From contig NZ_WTVG02000038.1 in NCBI RefSeq assembly GCF_012910705.2, forward strand, positions 372,001 to 436,000: DNA of 64,000 bases, written 5' to 3'. Positions within the stretch are counted from its first letter, which is position 1. The number at the start of each line of letters is the position of its first letter. Below are positions 1 to 8,750 of this stretch, piece after piece. A program made the translations under genes and the position numbers. A model generated the notes under the pieces. It searched no databases. It was given only the letters and a program-made list of their open reading frames with translations, and was not told the origin of the DNA. This DNA is from Aromatoleum anaerobium. GTDB lineage: Bacteria; Pseudomonadota; Gammaproteobacteria; Burkholderiales; Rhodocyclaceae.

Positions 1-2
1 CC

Positions 3-1061
3 TCCGAGTGGTACCGCGCGGCCGGCGACGTGGCGATGAGCAGCGAGCAGCGCGCGTGGCGGGTGCGCGCGGCGCTGCGCGTCGAGGACTGGCACATGGT
101 GGAATCCTCGATCGAGGCGCTGCCGGCAACCGAGCAGGCCCGCCCGGAGTGGATCTACTGGCTGGGCCGCGCACGGGCTGCCCTCGGCCGCGCGGACGAG
201 GCTGCGGCGCTGTACCGGCGCATCGCCGGCGAACCGCATTTTTACGGCCTGCTCGCGGCGGAAGAAGGCGGCGAGCTTTTTTCCGCGCCCCCCGGCAACG
301 GGGCGGTGACGGCGAACGACACTGCACGGGCCGCAGCCGATCCCGGCCTGCAGCGCGCCCTCGCGCTGTATCGGCTCGACCTGCGCACCGAAGCGGCGCG
401 CGAATGGAACTGGGCGCTGCGCGGCCAGGATGAAGGTTTCCTCGTCGCCGCCGCGCGCCTCGCGCTGAATCACGAGCTCTTCGACCGCGCCATCAACACT
501 GCCGAACGCACCGATGCACGCGCCAATTTCGACCTGCGCTACATCACGCCGTATCGTCCGCTCATCGAGCCGCAGGTGCGCGAGCGGGGGCTCGACATCG
601 GCTGGGTATACGGGCTGATGCGCCAGGAAAGCCGCTTCATCGCGCCGGCGCGCTCGAGTTCCGGCGCGCAGGGTCTGATGCAGGTGATGCCCGCGACCGG
701 CAAATGGGTCGCCGGCAAGATCGGCCTGCCCGGCTACCACGCCAGCATGCTCACCGACCCCAACACCAACGTCCTGCTGGGCACAAGCTACATGCGCCTG
801 ATCCTCGACGGACTCGACAATCATCCGGTGCTCGCCTCGGCCGGCTACAATGCAGGGCCGAGCCGGGCCCGGCGCTGGCGCGACCAGCGTTCGCTCGAAG
901 GCGCGATCTATGCCGAAACGATTCCTTTCGACGAGACGCGCGACTATGTCAAGAAGGTGATGTCCAACGCGGTCATCTATGCGGCGATGCTCGAAGGCCG
1001 GCCCCAGTCGCTGAAGCAGCGGCTCGGCACGATCGCTCCCCGCCCCGCCGAGGACCAGTGA
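3..1061 (+). CDS. slt: Soluble lytic murein transglycosylase, C-terminal part (5' end outside window)
   Basis: Periplasmic enzyme that cleaves the glycan strands of peptidoglycan, leaving 1,6-anhydro ends. The reading frame is open from the window edge, so the true start lies upstream and only about 352 residues are visible. The N-terminal visible part is alpha-helical with TPR-like character. The C-terminal SLT domain has the catalytic Glu in RQESRF (Glu codon 627-629), followed by GAQGLMQVMPATG and AGYNAGP, all hallmarks of family 1 lytic transglycosylases. It ends 33 bases before the next gene on the same strand. The assignment to Slt70-type enzymes is firm at family level. Confidence 0.93.
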   Translation, partial: SEWYRAAGDVAMSSEQRAWRVRAALRVEDWHMVESSIEALPATEQARPEWIYWLGRARAALGRADEAAALYRRIAGEPHFYGLLAAEEGGELFSAPPGNGAVTANDTARAAADPGLQRALALYRLDLRTEAAREWNWALRGQDEGFLVAAARLALNHELFDRAINTAERTDARANFDLRYITPYRPLIEPQVRERGLDIGWVYGLMRQESRFIAPARSSSGAQGLMQVMPATGKWVAGKIGLPGYHASMLTDPNTNVLLGTSYMRLILDGLDNHPVLASAGYNAGPSRARRWRDQRSLEGAIYAETIPFDETRDYVKKVMSNAVIYAAMLEGRPQSLKQRLGTIAPRPAEDQ

Positions 1062-1094
1062 CCATCGCATCATTGCCTGCACGGGAGCCTCAAC

Positions 1095-2060
1095 ATGAAA
1101 ATCGAACGCGTCGTGCTCATCGGCGGCTCCGGCTTCGTCGGCAGCGCCGTGGCCAACCGGCTTGCCGAAGCCGCCGTCGAGGTCGTCGTTCCGACTCGCC
1201 ACGAGAGCCGCGCGCGTCATCTGCTGCTGCTGCCGACCGTCGAGGTCGTCGAGGCGGATGTGCATGACCCGGCGACGCTCGCGCGGCTGGTCGCCGGCGC
1301 CGATGCGGTCATCAACCTCGTCGGGATCCTGCATTCCCGGTCAGGCTCCCCGTACGGCCGGGATTTCGCGCGCGCGCATGTCGAATTGCCGCAAAAGATC
1401 GTCGCCGCGTGCCACGCTGCGCAAGTTCCCCATCTCGTGCATGTGAGCGCGCTCGGCGCCTCGCCCGACGGTCCGTCGGAATACCTGCGCTCGAAAGCCG
1501 CCGGCGAAGCGGCGGTACGCGCCGGCGGCGACGCCCCGGCCTGGACGGTGCTGCGTCCTGCGATGATGTTCGGCCGCGGCGACCACTTCACGAACCTCTT
1601 CGCCAGGCTGGCGAGGCGATTTCCGGTTTTGCCGCTGGGCGGCGCACGCGCGCGATTCCAGCCCGTGTACGTCGAAGACGTCGCTGCGGTTATCTGCCAC
1701 TGCCTGCGCGATCCGGCCGCCACCGGCGAGACGTTCGAACTCGCGGGGCCGCGCGTCTATACGCTGCGCGAGCTGGTCGAATACATCAGCGACCTGGCCG
1801 GTGCGCCACGTCCGATCATCCCGCTGCCCGAGGGGCTCGCGATGATGCAGGCGGCACTGATGGAATGGTTGCCGAACCCGCTGATGAGCCGCGACAACCT
1901 GCGCTCGATGCGCGTCGACAACGTCGCGAGCGGCGCGCCCCTGCCGTTCGGCATGACCCCGACGCCGCTGGAGGCCGTCGTGCCGGCATATATCGGCGAC
2001 AGCTCGCAACGCGCCCGCTACTATTCGATGCGTAGCCACTCCGGCCGGCCCCACGGCTGA
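1095..2060 (+). CDS. NAD(P)-binding SDR protein, complex I NDUFA9-like
   Basis: A 321-residue extended-type short-chain dehydrogenase/epimerase fold. The N-terminal Rossmann motif GGSGFVGSAV (residues 10-19) binds NAD(P). The body (LVGILH, HVSALGASP, YLRSKAAGEAAVR, VLRPAMMFG) matches the NDUFA9-like subfamily found beside housekeeping genes in betaproteobacteria. The classical YxxxK is present as YLRSK near residue 135. In mitochondria the homologue is a complex I accessory subunit; in bacteria the role is not established, so no substrate is claimed. ATG at 1095 follows a weak GGAG-like site (1083-1086). Confidence 0.85.
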   Translation: MKIERVVLIGGSGFVGSAVANRLAEAAVEVVVPTRHESRARHLLLLPTVEVVEADVHDPATLARLVAGADAVINLVGILHSRSGSPYGRDFARAHVELPQKIVAACHAAQVPHLVHVSALGASPDGPSEYLRSKAAGEAAVRAGGDAPAWTVLRPAMMFGRGDHFTNLFARLARRFPVLPLGGARARFQPVYVEDVAAVICHCLRDPAATGETFELAGPRVYTLRELVEYISDLAGAPRPIIPLPEGLAMMQAALMEWLPNPLMSRDNLRSMRVDNVASGAPLPFGMTPTPLEAVVPAYIGDSSQRARYYSMRSHSGRPHG

Positions 2061-2099
2061 AGGGCCGGACGATTCCCCCACCCGACGGAGACTTCGCGC

Positions 2100-2756
2100 A
2101 TGAAACTGATCATCGGCAACAAGAACTACTCGTCCTGGTCGCTGCGTGCGTGGCTCGCGGCGCGGGCCAGCGGCCGGCAGTTCGAGGAGATCCGCATCGC
2201 GCTGTTCATCCCCGGCAGCCGCGAGCGCATCCTGTCGCATTCGCCGTCCGGAAAAGTGCCGTGCCTGATCGACCATGGCCTGGCGATCTGGGATTCACTC
2301 GCGATCTGCGAATATCTCGCCGAAAAGGCGCCGGGACTGTGGCCGGCCGACACGGCGACGCGCGCGATCGCCCGCTCGGTCAGCGCCGAAATGCATTCCG
2401 GCTTCACCGACCTGCGCCAGCACATGACGATGAACATCCGCAAGGACTACACCGGCCAGGGGCGCAACGCGGCGGTCGATGCCAACATCGCCCGCATCGA
2501 GGCAATCTGGAACGACTGCCGCGAGCGTTTCGGCACGCAGGCGAACCCAGCCGGGCCATATCTGTTCGGCGCATTCTCCGCAGCCGATGCGATGTACGCG
2601 CCGGTCTGCTTCCGCTTCAAGACCTACGGCGTGCGACCGGCCGCGGCCGCGGGCGAATATCTCGACGCGATGCTCGCGCACCCGCTGATGCAGGAATGGG
2701 AAACGGCGGCGAAGGCCGAAAGCGAATCGATCCCGTCCGAAGATCTTTACGGCTGA
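2100..2756 (+). CDS. Glutathione S-transferase family protein
   Basis: A 218-residue cytosolic GST. The N-terminal thioredoxin-like domain starts with KLIIGNKNYSSWSLRAWL, where the serines around residues 11-13 are in the place of the glutathione-activating residue. SGKVPCLID supplies the cis-proline, and DSLAICEYLAE is the glutathione-binding Glu/Ser region. The C-terminal helical domain is complete. The stop overlaps the start of cca by one base, so the two are probably co-transcribed. The natural substrate cannot be told from sequence. Confidence 0.9.
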   Translation: MKLIIGNKNYSSWSLRAWLAARASGRQFEEIRIALFIPGSRERILSHSPSGKVPCLIDHGLAIWDSLAICEYLAEKAPGLWPADTATRAIARSVSAEMHSGFTDLRQHMTMNIRKDYTGQGRNAAVDANIARIEAIWNDCRERFGTQANPAGPYLFGAFSAADAMYAPVCFRFKTYGVRPAAAAGEYLDAMLAHPLMQEWETAAKAESESIPSEDLYG

Positions 2757-3991
2757 TGCGTGTTTATGTCGTCGGCGGCGCGGTGCGCGACCGCCTGCTC
2801 GGCCTGCCGGTGCAGGACCATGACTGGGTGGTCGTCGGCGCGAGCGCGGATGAGATGCTCGCGCGCGGCTTTCGCGCCGTCGGCAAGGATTTCCCGGTAT
2901 TCCTCCATCCTCGCACCGGCGAGGAATATGCCCTCGCCCGTACCGAGCGCAAGAGCGGCCGCGGCTATACCGGTTTCACTGTGCACGCGTCCCCGGACGT
3001 CACGCTCGAAGAGGACCTGTGCCGCCGCGACCTGACGATCAACGCGATCGCGCAGGACGAGGACGGCACGCTGATCGACCCGTACGGCGGTCGCCGGGAC
3101 CTCGAAAACCGCGTGTTCCGTCATGTCAGCGAGGCGTTCGCCGAAGATCCGGTGCGCGTGCTGCGCGTCGCACGCTTTGCCGCGCGCTTCGACGCGTTTT
3201 CCGTCGCGCCCGAGACGCTCGCGCTGATGCGCACGATGGTCGACAACGGCGAGGTCGACCACCTGGTCGCGGAACGCGTATGGCAGGAGCTCGCGCGCGG
3301 CCTGATGGAAACCCGGCCCTCGCGGATGTTTGCCGTGCTGCGCGAGTGCGGCGCGCTCGCGCGCATCCTGCCCGAAGTCGATCACCTGTTCGGGGTGCCG
3401 CAACCGCCGCAGCACCACCCGGAAGTCGACACCGGCATCCACGTGATGGCGGTCGTCGACCACGCCGCGGCCACCGCGCAGCCGCTCGCCGTCCGCTGGG
3501 CCTGCCTGCTGCACGACCTGGGCAAGGCCGACACGCCCGTGCACCTATTGCCGCACCACTACGGCCACGAGGCGAAGAGCGCCGATCGCGCCCGGGCCGT
3601 GTCGGAGCGCCTGAAGGTGCCGCTCGATTGCCGCGACCTCGCCGTGCTGCTGGCGCGCGAGCACGGCATCCTGCATCAGGCACGGGCATTGCGCCCGGAG
3701 ACGATCGTGAAGCTGCTCGAACGCACTGACGCGCTGCGCCGCCCGGAGCGTTTCGGCCTGTTGCTCGAAGCCGCGGCGTGCGATTTCCACGGTCGCCCCG
3801 GCATGGCCGAGCGCCCTTATGCGCAGGCCGCGATCTGGCACGCCGCGCTCACCGCGGTCCGGTCGATCGACGCGGGGACGATTGCCCGCAGCTGCACCGA
3901 CAAGGCAAGCATCCCGCAACGCGTGCACGAGGCCCGGGTTGCGGCCGTCAAGGCTCGGCACGCGGAAGAGGAAGAGGAAGAGGAAGAGTGA
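2756..3991 (+). CDS. cca: Multifunctional CCA tRNA nucleotidyltransferase with HD domain
   Basis: Adds or repairs the CCA 3' end of tRNAs without a template. 411 residues, the usual length for the enterobacterial-type enzyme. The class II nucleotidyltransferase signature is at the N-terminus: GGAVRD then DHDW, with the metal-binding acidic residues. RRDLTINAIA and the ERVWQEL neck follow. An HD phosphohydrolase domain is marked by HVMAVVDH and LLHDLGK. The ATG at 2756 overlaps the TGA of the GST gene. Oddity: the protein ends in eight consecutive glutamates encoded by a GAA/GAG repeat, which is not part of the family core. Confidence 0.96.
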   Translation: MRVYVVGGAVRDRLLGLPVQDHDWVVVGASADEMLARGFRAVGKDFPVFLHPRTGEEYALARTERKSGRGYTGFTVHASPDVTLEEDLCRRDLTINAIAQDEDGTLIDPYGGRRDLENRVFRHVSEAFAEDPVRVLRVARFAARFDAFSVAPETLALMRTMVDNGEVDHLVAERVWQELARGLMETRPSRMFAVLRECGALARILPEVDHLFGVPQPPQHHPEVDTGIHVMAVVDHAAATAQPLAVRWACLLHDLGKADTPVHLLPHHYGHEAKSADRARAVSERLKVPLDCRDLAVLLAREHGILHQARALRPETIVKLLERTDALRRPERFGLLLEAAACDFHGRPGMAERPYAQAAIWHAALTAVRSIDAGTIARSCTDKASIPQRVHEARVAAVKARHAEEEEEEEE

Positions 3992-4021
3992 CCCGCTGGC
4001 CGCCGGTTCGCAGGGAGCGAC

Positions 4022-4219
4022 TCACAATGCCCGCAGCAGCACCCACCCGAGAACACTCAGCAGTATCGTGCTGGTAAATGGCAGATGAATGGCACGGCCC
4101 CACAGGCGAAAATGAAGATCGCCCGGCAGATGGCCGAAGCGCAGGCGGCGCATGACGTCCGGCCTGAGCAGGCCGGTCAAGAGGACGATCAGCGCGACCA
4201 CGACCAGCCACTTGAGCAT
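4022..4219 (-). CDS. DUF2905 family small membrane protein
   Basis: 65 residues. It starts MLKWLVVVALIVLL, a transmembrane helix, then has the conserved GHLPGDLHFR segment, and ends in a second hydrophobic helix (STILLSVLGWVLL). This arrangement matches DUF2905, a family of unknown function common in proteobacteria. It is convergent with cca and divergent from the hydrolase gene that follows. No function is claimed beyond inner-membrane location. Confidence 0.85.
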   Translation of the reverse strand: MLKWLVVVALIVLLTGLLRPDVMRRLRFGHLPGDLHFRLWGRAIHLPFTSTILLSVLGWVLLRAL

Positions 4220-4308
4220 TCCGGTCTCCGCCTCAAACCCGCATTAGACCCCGCGAGGGGTGCGTCTCGCAACGCGGCCCTCGCGCCGCCATCGACGGAG
4301 CTTGTCCG

Positions 4309-4419
4309 ATGATCACGCTTTACACCTGGACCACACCCAACGGCCGCAAGATCTCGATCACCCCAGAGGCACGCGCGGCGCGGCCGGCAGTGCAGCGCGG
4401 CATGGCGGTGCCGCAATGA
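4309..4419 (+). pseudogene. Glutathione S-transferase remnant with large internal deletion
   Basis: A 36-codon open frame starts MITLYTWTTPNGRKISI, which is the N-terminus of YfcG/YghU-type GSTs. It ends AARPAVQRGMAVPQ, which resembles the C-terminal helix of the same GST type. About 165-200 codons that should lie between are missing, so start and end appear fused by an in-frame internal deletion. The product would lack a fold. The stop overlaps the start of the next gene (ATGA), which suggests the original GST was translationally coupled to the hydrolase. Confidence 0.7.
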
Positions 4420-5222
4420 GCGCGCGGCATTTCGGCGAACTCGAGGTGATCTCGCGCGTCCCTGCGGGCAAGGCGGTTTCGCCGGTCCCGCTGCTGTTCA
4501 TCCACGGCGCCTACACCGGCGCATGGTGCTGGGATGAACATTTCCTGCCCTATTTCGCCGCCGCCGGCTTCGACTGCCATGCACTGTCGCTGTCCGGACA
4601 TGGCGCCAGCCGCAGGCGCGGGGGGCTCGATTCGTTCTCGATCGACGACTACGTACGCGACGTCACCGAAATCGTCGCCGCATTGCCGCGGACGCCGGCG
4701 CTGATCGGGCACTCGATGGGCGGAATGGTGATACAGAAGTATCTCGAACAGGCCGACGTTCCCGCCGCCGCGCTGCTGTGCTCGGTCCCGCCGCAAGGGC
4801 TGATGGGCTCCGCGCTGGGCCTGATGTTCAACAAGCCGCACCTCCTGGGCAACCTGAACCAGATGCTCGCCGGCAGCCAGCCCGATCCGGAAAGCCTGCG
4901 CGAAGCCCTGTTCCACCAGCCGGTCGATGACGATGCGCTGATGCGCTACTACCATCTGTGCCAGCCCGAATCCCACCGCGCGGTGTGGGACATGACGCTC
5001 TTCAACCTGCCGCAACCCACACGCATGCATCGTCCGCCGATGCTGATCGTCGGCGCGGAACACGATCACCTCATCCCGCCGGCGCAGGTCGCGATGACCG
5101 CGGCGCTCTACGGCCTGGATGCGACGATCATCCCCGGCATGGGGCATGGAGTCATGCTCGAGCGCGACTGGCGAAGTGTTGCGGAAATGCTCCTTGACTG
5201 GCTCGCGGTACAACTTGTCTGA
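4416..5222 (+). CDS. Alpha/beta hydrolase
   Basis: 268 residues with an alpha/beta-hydrolase fold. LLFIHGAYTGAW gives the oxyanion-hole HG motif, IGHSMGGM is the nucleophile elbow with the catalytic Ser, GAEHDHLIPP has the acid, and GMGHGVML has the catalytic His. The substrate is unknown. I chose ATG 4416 because the family core begins shortly after it and it overlaps the stop of the GST remnant; longer in-frame extensions upstream run through that remnant and are unlikely to be translated. Confidence 0.85.
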   Translation: MSARHFGELEVISRVPAGKAVSPVPLLFIHGAYTGAWCWDEHFLPYFAAAGFDCHALSLSGHGASRRRGGLDSFSIDDYVRDVTEIVAALPRTPALIGHSMGGMVIQKYLEQADVPAAALLCSVPPQGLMGSALGLMFNKPHLLGNLNQMLAGSQPDPESLREALFHQPVDDDALMRYYHLCQPESHRAVWDMTLFNLPQPTRMHRPPMLIVGAEHDHLIPPAQVAMTAALYGLDATIIPGMGHGVMLERDWRSVAEMLLDWLAVQLV

Positions 5223-5425
5223 GTTTAGTGCTGGAAACTGTAATCATTTGGCGCCAAGATGAAAATGCGGGGTCGCTCCGGAACCCCGTCAGCCGTGTAA
5301 CCACCGGGGTCGAACCCGGAGCGGGCGGCTGCAGACCATCGCGGCGCCCCGGTGCCTCCAGCATCTCCCGGTCCGCAAGACCGCCGCCGGGAAGTGGAAA
5401 GCCGGGAAACATCGCGGAAGCCATC

Positions 5426-5638
5426 ATGGTGATCATCATGGAAATGTGCACAGGCAATGTGATCGGGAATCCCGATGAATACGGCGACGAAGTGCTCAAT
5501 GCCAACTGGCTGCCGCCGCAACCCGAACCCGCACTCCAGTTGCAGCCCGTCGAACACGTCGAGGTGGCCGGGGATCCGCCGGCACCGCCGCTCGACGTCG
5601 ACGACTTCCTGCGGGCGGTTTACCGCTACCAGGAATAG
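5426..5638 (+). CDS. Small hypothetical protein
   Basis: 70 residues, rich in Pro, Glu and Asp toward the C-terminus, ending LDVDDFLRAVYRYQE. No known domain is recognised. ATG at 5426 is preceded by a GGAAG-like ribosome site; the frame upstream of it has little protein character. It lies between the hydrolase gene and the convergent methyltransferase gene. The evidence is a plausible start and a non-random acidic tail only, so it may not be real. Confidence 0.4.
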   Translation: MVIIMEMCTGNVIGNPDEYGDEVLNANWLPPQPEPALQLQPVEHVEVAGDPPAPPLDVDDFLRAVYRYQE

Positions 5639-5649
5639 GAGCCGCGGGA

Positions 5650-6810
5650 TTACAGCGCGTGCACCCTGTCGCCGCGCTGGAACCCGAGCAGGGGGCCGGG
5701 GATGCCTTTGCCCAGCGCAAGCACCTTGAAGAGCTCCCCCATCTCCTGCGGCGTCGTCAGCCGCTGCGCGGCGCGCGCCGCGCGGATGTAGTCCGCCGAC
5801 GTCTCCGGCCCGCGCCGCGCGAGGCATTCGAGCAGCCCGCAGTTGAACAGGAACGCGGCCTGGTTGGTGTAGCCGAGCACGTCGAGCCCGGCGTCGAACG
5901 CGGCCTCGGCCACCGACGTGAAATCGACGAACGCGGTGATGTCGTTCAACCCCGGCCAGAGGAAAGGGTCGGCGTGCGCATGGTGGCGGTAATAGCACAG
6001 CAGCGTGCCGTTCGAGCGCGACGGCAGGTAATACTCGGCACGCGGATACCCGTAATCGACGAGCAGCAGCGCGCCGCGCTCGAGCCGCTGCGCCCATTCG
6101 CCGACCCACGCCCGCGCGGCGAGGTTCAGCTCGGTGACGTATTCGCCGCTTTCGGGCAACGGCAGGTCGAGCGCGCGCGCCGCGTCGGCCACCGCTCCGC
6201 TCGCCGGCGAGTCCGCCCAGCGCAGCGTGCCCGACGCATCGACGGCGACACCGCGCTCGAACAGCCCTTCGGGCCGCGACACGACAAGGTGCACCGGCAT
6301 CACGTCGAGGACTTCGTTCGCGACCAGCGCACCGGAGAAGCGCTCCGGCAGCGCGTCGAGCCAGCGCACGCGACTCGCCAGACGCGGGGCTTTCTCGGCC
6401 AGCAGGTCGAACTGGCGCTCGCGCAGCTCGCCCGACAGTTCCAGGATGCCGTAGGTCTCGGGCAGGCACTCCCGCCGCTCGAGTTCGAGCAGCAGATCGG
6501 CGGCGAGCAGTCCAGTGCCGGCTCCCGCTTCGATCACGTGCGCGGCGGAGGCGCGCATCACCTGCTCGACCTGCGCCGCGAGCGCCTGGCCGAACAGCGG
6601 CGTCAGCTCCGGGGCCGTGATGAAATCTCCGCCCGGGCCGAATTTCCTCGCCCCGCCGCTGTAATACCCGAGCCCCGGCGAATACAGCGCCAGTTCCATG
6701 TAGCGCGAAAAGGAAATCCAGCCGCCGGCCGCGGCGATGGAGGCGGTGATCGAGCGCACCAGGCGCGCGCTTTGTTCGATCGCATCGGCGGAAGGTTGAG
6801 GCAGGGACAT
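5650..6810 (-). CDS. SAM-dependent methyltransferase, MidA/NDUFAF7 family (DUF185)
   Basis: 386 residues. The class I methyltransferase SAM loop is seen in VIEAGAGTGLLAADLL. The N-terminal SFSRYMELALYSPGLGYYSGG and the EVLDVMPVH segment are typical of this family. The mitochondrial homologue methylates an arginine of a complex I subunit; the bacterial target is unproven. It is divergently transcribed from the SDR gene that follows, with a roughly 90-base shared promoter region. Confidence 0.9.
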   Translation of the reverse strand: MSLPQPSADAIEQSARLVRSITASIAAAGGWISFSRYMELALYSPGLGYYSGGARKFGPGGDFITAPELTPLFGQALAAQVEQVMRASAAHVIEAGAGTGLLAADLLLELERRECLPETYGILELSGELRERQFDLLAEKAPRLASRVRWLDALPERFSGALVANEVLDVMPVHLVVSRPEGLFERGVAVDASGTLRWADSPASGAVADAARALDLPLPESGEYVTELNLAARAWVGEWAQRLERGALLLVDYGYPRAEYYLPSRSNGTLLCYYRHHAHADPFLWPGLNDITAFVDFTSVAEAAFDAGLDVLGYTNQAAFLFNCGLLECLARRGPETSADYIRAARAAQRLTTPQEMGELFKVLALGKGIPGPLLGFQRGDRVHAL

Positions 6811-6896
6811 GGGCGGCGACAGTCGGGAAAACGCGTATTCTAGCGTCTGTCTCCAGCGGCCACGCGCGGGTGGCCAGAACCGAGGAATCCGGCACG

Positions 6897-7643
6897 ATGA
6901 GCACCGCAGCCTCGCCAGTCATCCTGGTTACCGGCGCCGCCCGGCGGGTCGGCGCGGAAATCGCGCGCACCTTGCACGCCACCGGCGCGCATGTCGTGCT
7001 GCATTACCGCAACTCGGCAGCCGAGGCCCGTGCGCTGGCCGACGAGCTCGACCGGCTGCGCCCCGGCTCCGCGTCGCTGGCCCAGGGCGACCTCAAGGAC
7101 GACGGCGTTCCCGCGGCCTTGATCGACGCGCTGCTCGCGACGCACGACCGGCTCGACGCGGTCGTGAACAACGCGTCGAGCTTCTTCCCGACCCCGCTCG
7201 GCCATATCGACGCCGCAGCATGGACCGAGCTGATCGGTTCGAACCTGAAAGGCCCGCTGTTCCTCGCGCAGGCCGCTGCGCCGATGCTGCGGCGCCAGCG
7301 CGGCGCGATCATCAACATCGTCGATATCCACGCCGAGCGCCCCCTGCGCAACTACCCGCTGTATTGCGCCGCGAAAGCGGGCCTGCTCGGCCTGACGCGG
7401 GCGCTGGCGCTGGAACTCGCCCCCGACGTGAGAGTGAACGGCGTGTCGCCCGGCGCGATCGAGTGGCCTGAAGACGGCCAGTTTGCGCCCGAACAGCGCG
7501 ACGAGATCGTCCGGCACACGCTGCTCGGACGGATCGGAACACCGGCCGACATCGCCCGCACGGTCCGCTTCCTGCTGTTCGACGCCCCTTATGTCACCGG
7601 GCAGATCATCGCCGTCGACGGGGGTCGCAGTGCGCACCTCTGA
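6897..7643 (+). CDS. Pteridine reductase-like short-chain dehydrogenase
   Basis: 248 residues from ATG 6897, chosen because a GAGGA ribosome site lies 9 bases upstream; a longer in-frame start at 6870 has none. The nucleotide-binding motif is TGAARRVG, the Arg-containing variant typical of pteridine reductases such as FolM rather than the usual TGxxxGxG. NNASSF, a catalytic Tyr-Lys in YCAAKAG, and NGVSPGAI follow. It probably reduces dihydropterins with NADPH; the exact substrate is inferred from the motif only. Confidence 0.85.
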   Translation: MSTAASPVILVTGAARRVGAEIARTLHATGAHVVLHYRNSAAEARALADELDRLRPGSASLAQGDLKDDGVPAALIDALLATHDRLDAVVNNASSFFPTPLGHIDAAAWTELIGSNLKGPLFLAQAAAPMLRRQRGAIINIVDIHAERPLRNYPLYCAAKAGLLGLTRALALELAPDVRVNGVSPGAIEWPEDGQFAPEQRDEIVRHTLLGRIGTPADIARTVRFLLFDAPYVTGQIIAVDGGRSAHL

Positions 7644-7712
7644 ACGCGGCAGGACCGCTTGCGCAGTGCACAAAGGTATAATTTCGTTCGTTTCCCCGCA
7701 GGACGCTCAACC

Positions 7713-8651
7713 GTGACTCCCCTTTCCGCTGCCGCCACGCCGACTCCAGCCCCCGCCGAAGCGGCCGACAGCCGCTTTTCGAACACTTTCCTGCGGCTGA
7801 AGAAAAAGCTCGAACGCAGCGTCGGCAAGGCGATCGCCGACTTCAACATGATTGGCGACGGCGACACGGTGATGGTCTGCGTGTCCGGCGGCAAGGATTC
7901 GTACACGCTGCTGTCGTGCCTGCTCGCGCTGCGCGAACGTGCCCCGGTCGACTTCCGCATCATCGCGATGAACCTCGACCAGAAGCAGCCCGGCTTCCCC
8001 GCCGAGGTGCTGCCGGCCTATTTCGAGTCGATCGGCGTCGAATACCGCATCGTCACCGAGGACACCTACTCGATCGTCAAGGACAAGATCCCCGCAGGCA
8101 AGACCACCTGCTCGCTGTGCTCGCGGCTGCGGCGCGGCATCATCTACCGCGTCGCACGCGAACTCGGCGCGACGCGCATCGCGCTCGGCCACCACCGCGA
8201 CGACATGCTCGAGACGCTGTTCCTGAACCTGTTCTTCGGCGGCAAGATCAAGGCGATGCCGCCCAAGCTCGTCAGCGACAACGGCGAACACGTCGTGATC
8301 CGCCCGCTTGCATATTGCACCGAGGCCGACATCACGCGCTTCGCGCGCACGATGGAGTTCCCGATCATTCCGTGCAACCTTTGTGGCTCACAGGAAAACG
8401 CGCAGAGAAAGCAGATCAAGACGATGCTGCAGGGCTGGGCGCGCGAGCATCCGGGGCGCATCGAATCGATCGCAACCGCGCTCGGCCAGGTCGTGCCGTC
8501 GCATCTTGCCGACGCCTCGCTGTTCGACTTCCGCAACCTGACGCGCGACACGGTCGTCGCGGAAGGCGACATCGCGTTCGACCGCCTCGACGTGCCGTCC
8601 GCGCCCGCTGCGGTCATGCACCTCGCGGATCGCACGACGGACGGGGAGTAG
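7713..8651 (+). CDS. ttcA: tRNA 2-thiocytidine(32) synthetase TtcA
   Basis: Thiolates cytidine 32 of certain tRNAs through an ATP-dependent PP-loop mechanism with an Fe-S cluster. The PP-loop SGGKDS is near residue 50, and two CxxC pairs (CSLC in the middle, CNLC later) are the TtcA cluster and catalytic cysteines. HHRDDMLET is also conserved. I prefer the GTG start at 7713, which follows an AGGA ribosome site at 7700-7703, over the ATG at 7659, which would add an unconserved basic leader. 312 residues, normal length. Confidence 0.95.
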   Translation: MTPLSAAATPTPAPAEAADSRFSNTFLRLKKKLERSVGKAIADFNMIGDGDTVMVCVSGGKDSYTLLSCLLALRERAPVDFRIIAMNLDQKQPGFPAEVLPAYFESIGVEYRIVTEDTYSIVKDKIPAGKTTCSLCSRLRRGIIYRVARELGATRIALGHHRDDMLETLFLNLFFGGKIKAMPPKLVSDNGEHVVIRPLAYCTEADITRFARTMEFPIIPCNLCGSQENAQRKQIKTMLQGWAREHPGRIESIATALGQVVPSHLADASLFDFRNLTRDTVVAEGDIAFDRLDVPSAPAAVMHLADRTTDGE

Positions 8652-8750
8652 GCGCCGATCCGCCGCCCGCCCCACGCAGAACCTTGACCATCATCCCCGC
8701 GACACGCGCCGCCCCGGCCCGCCCGGCGCCGGGAACTGGCCGCCCACGCC

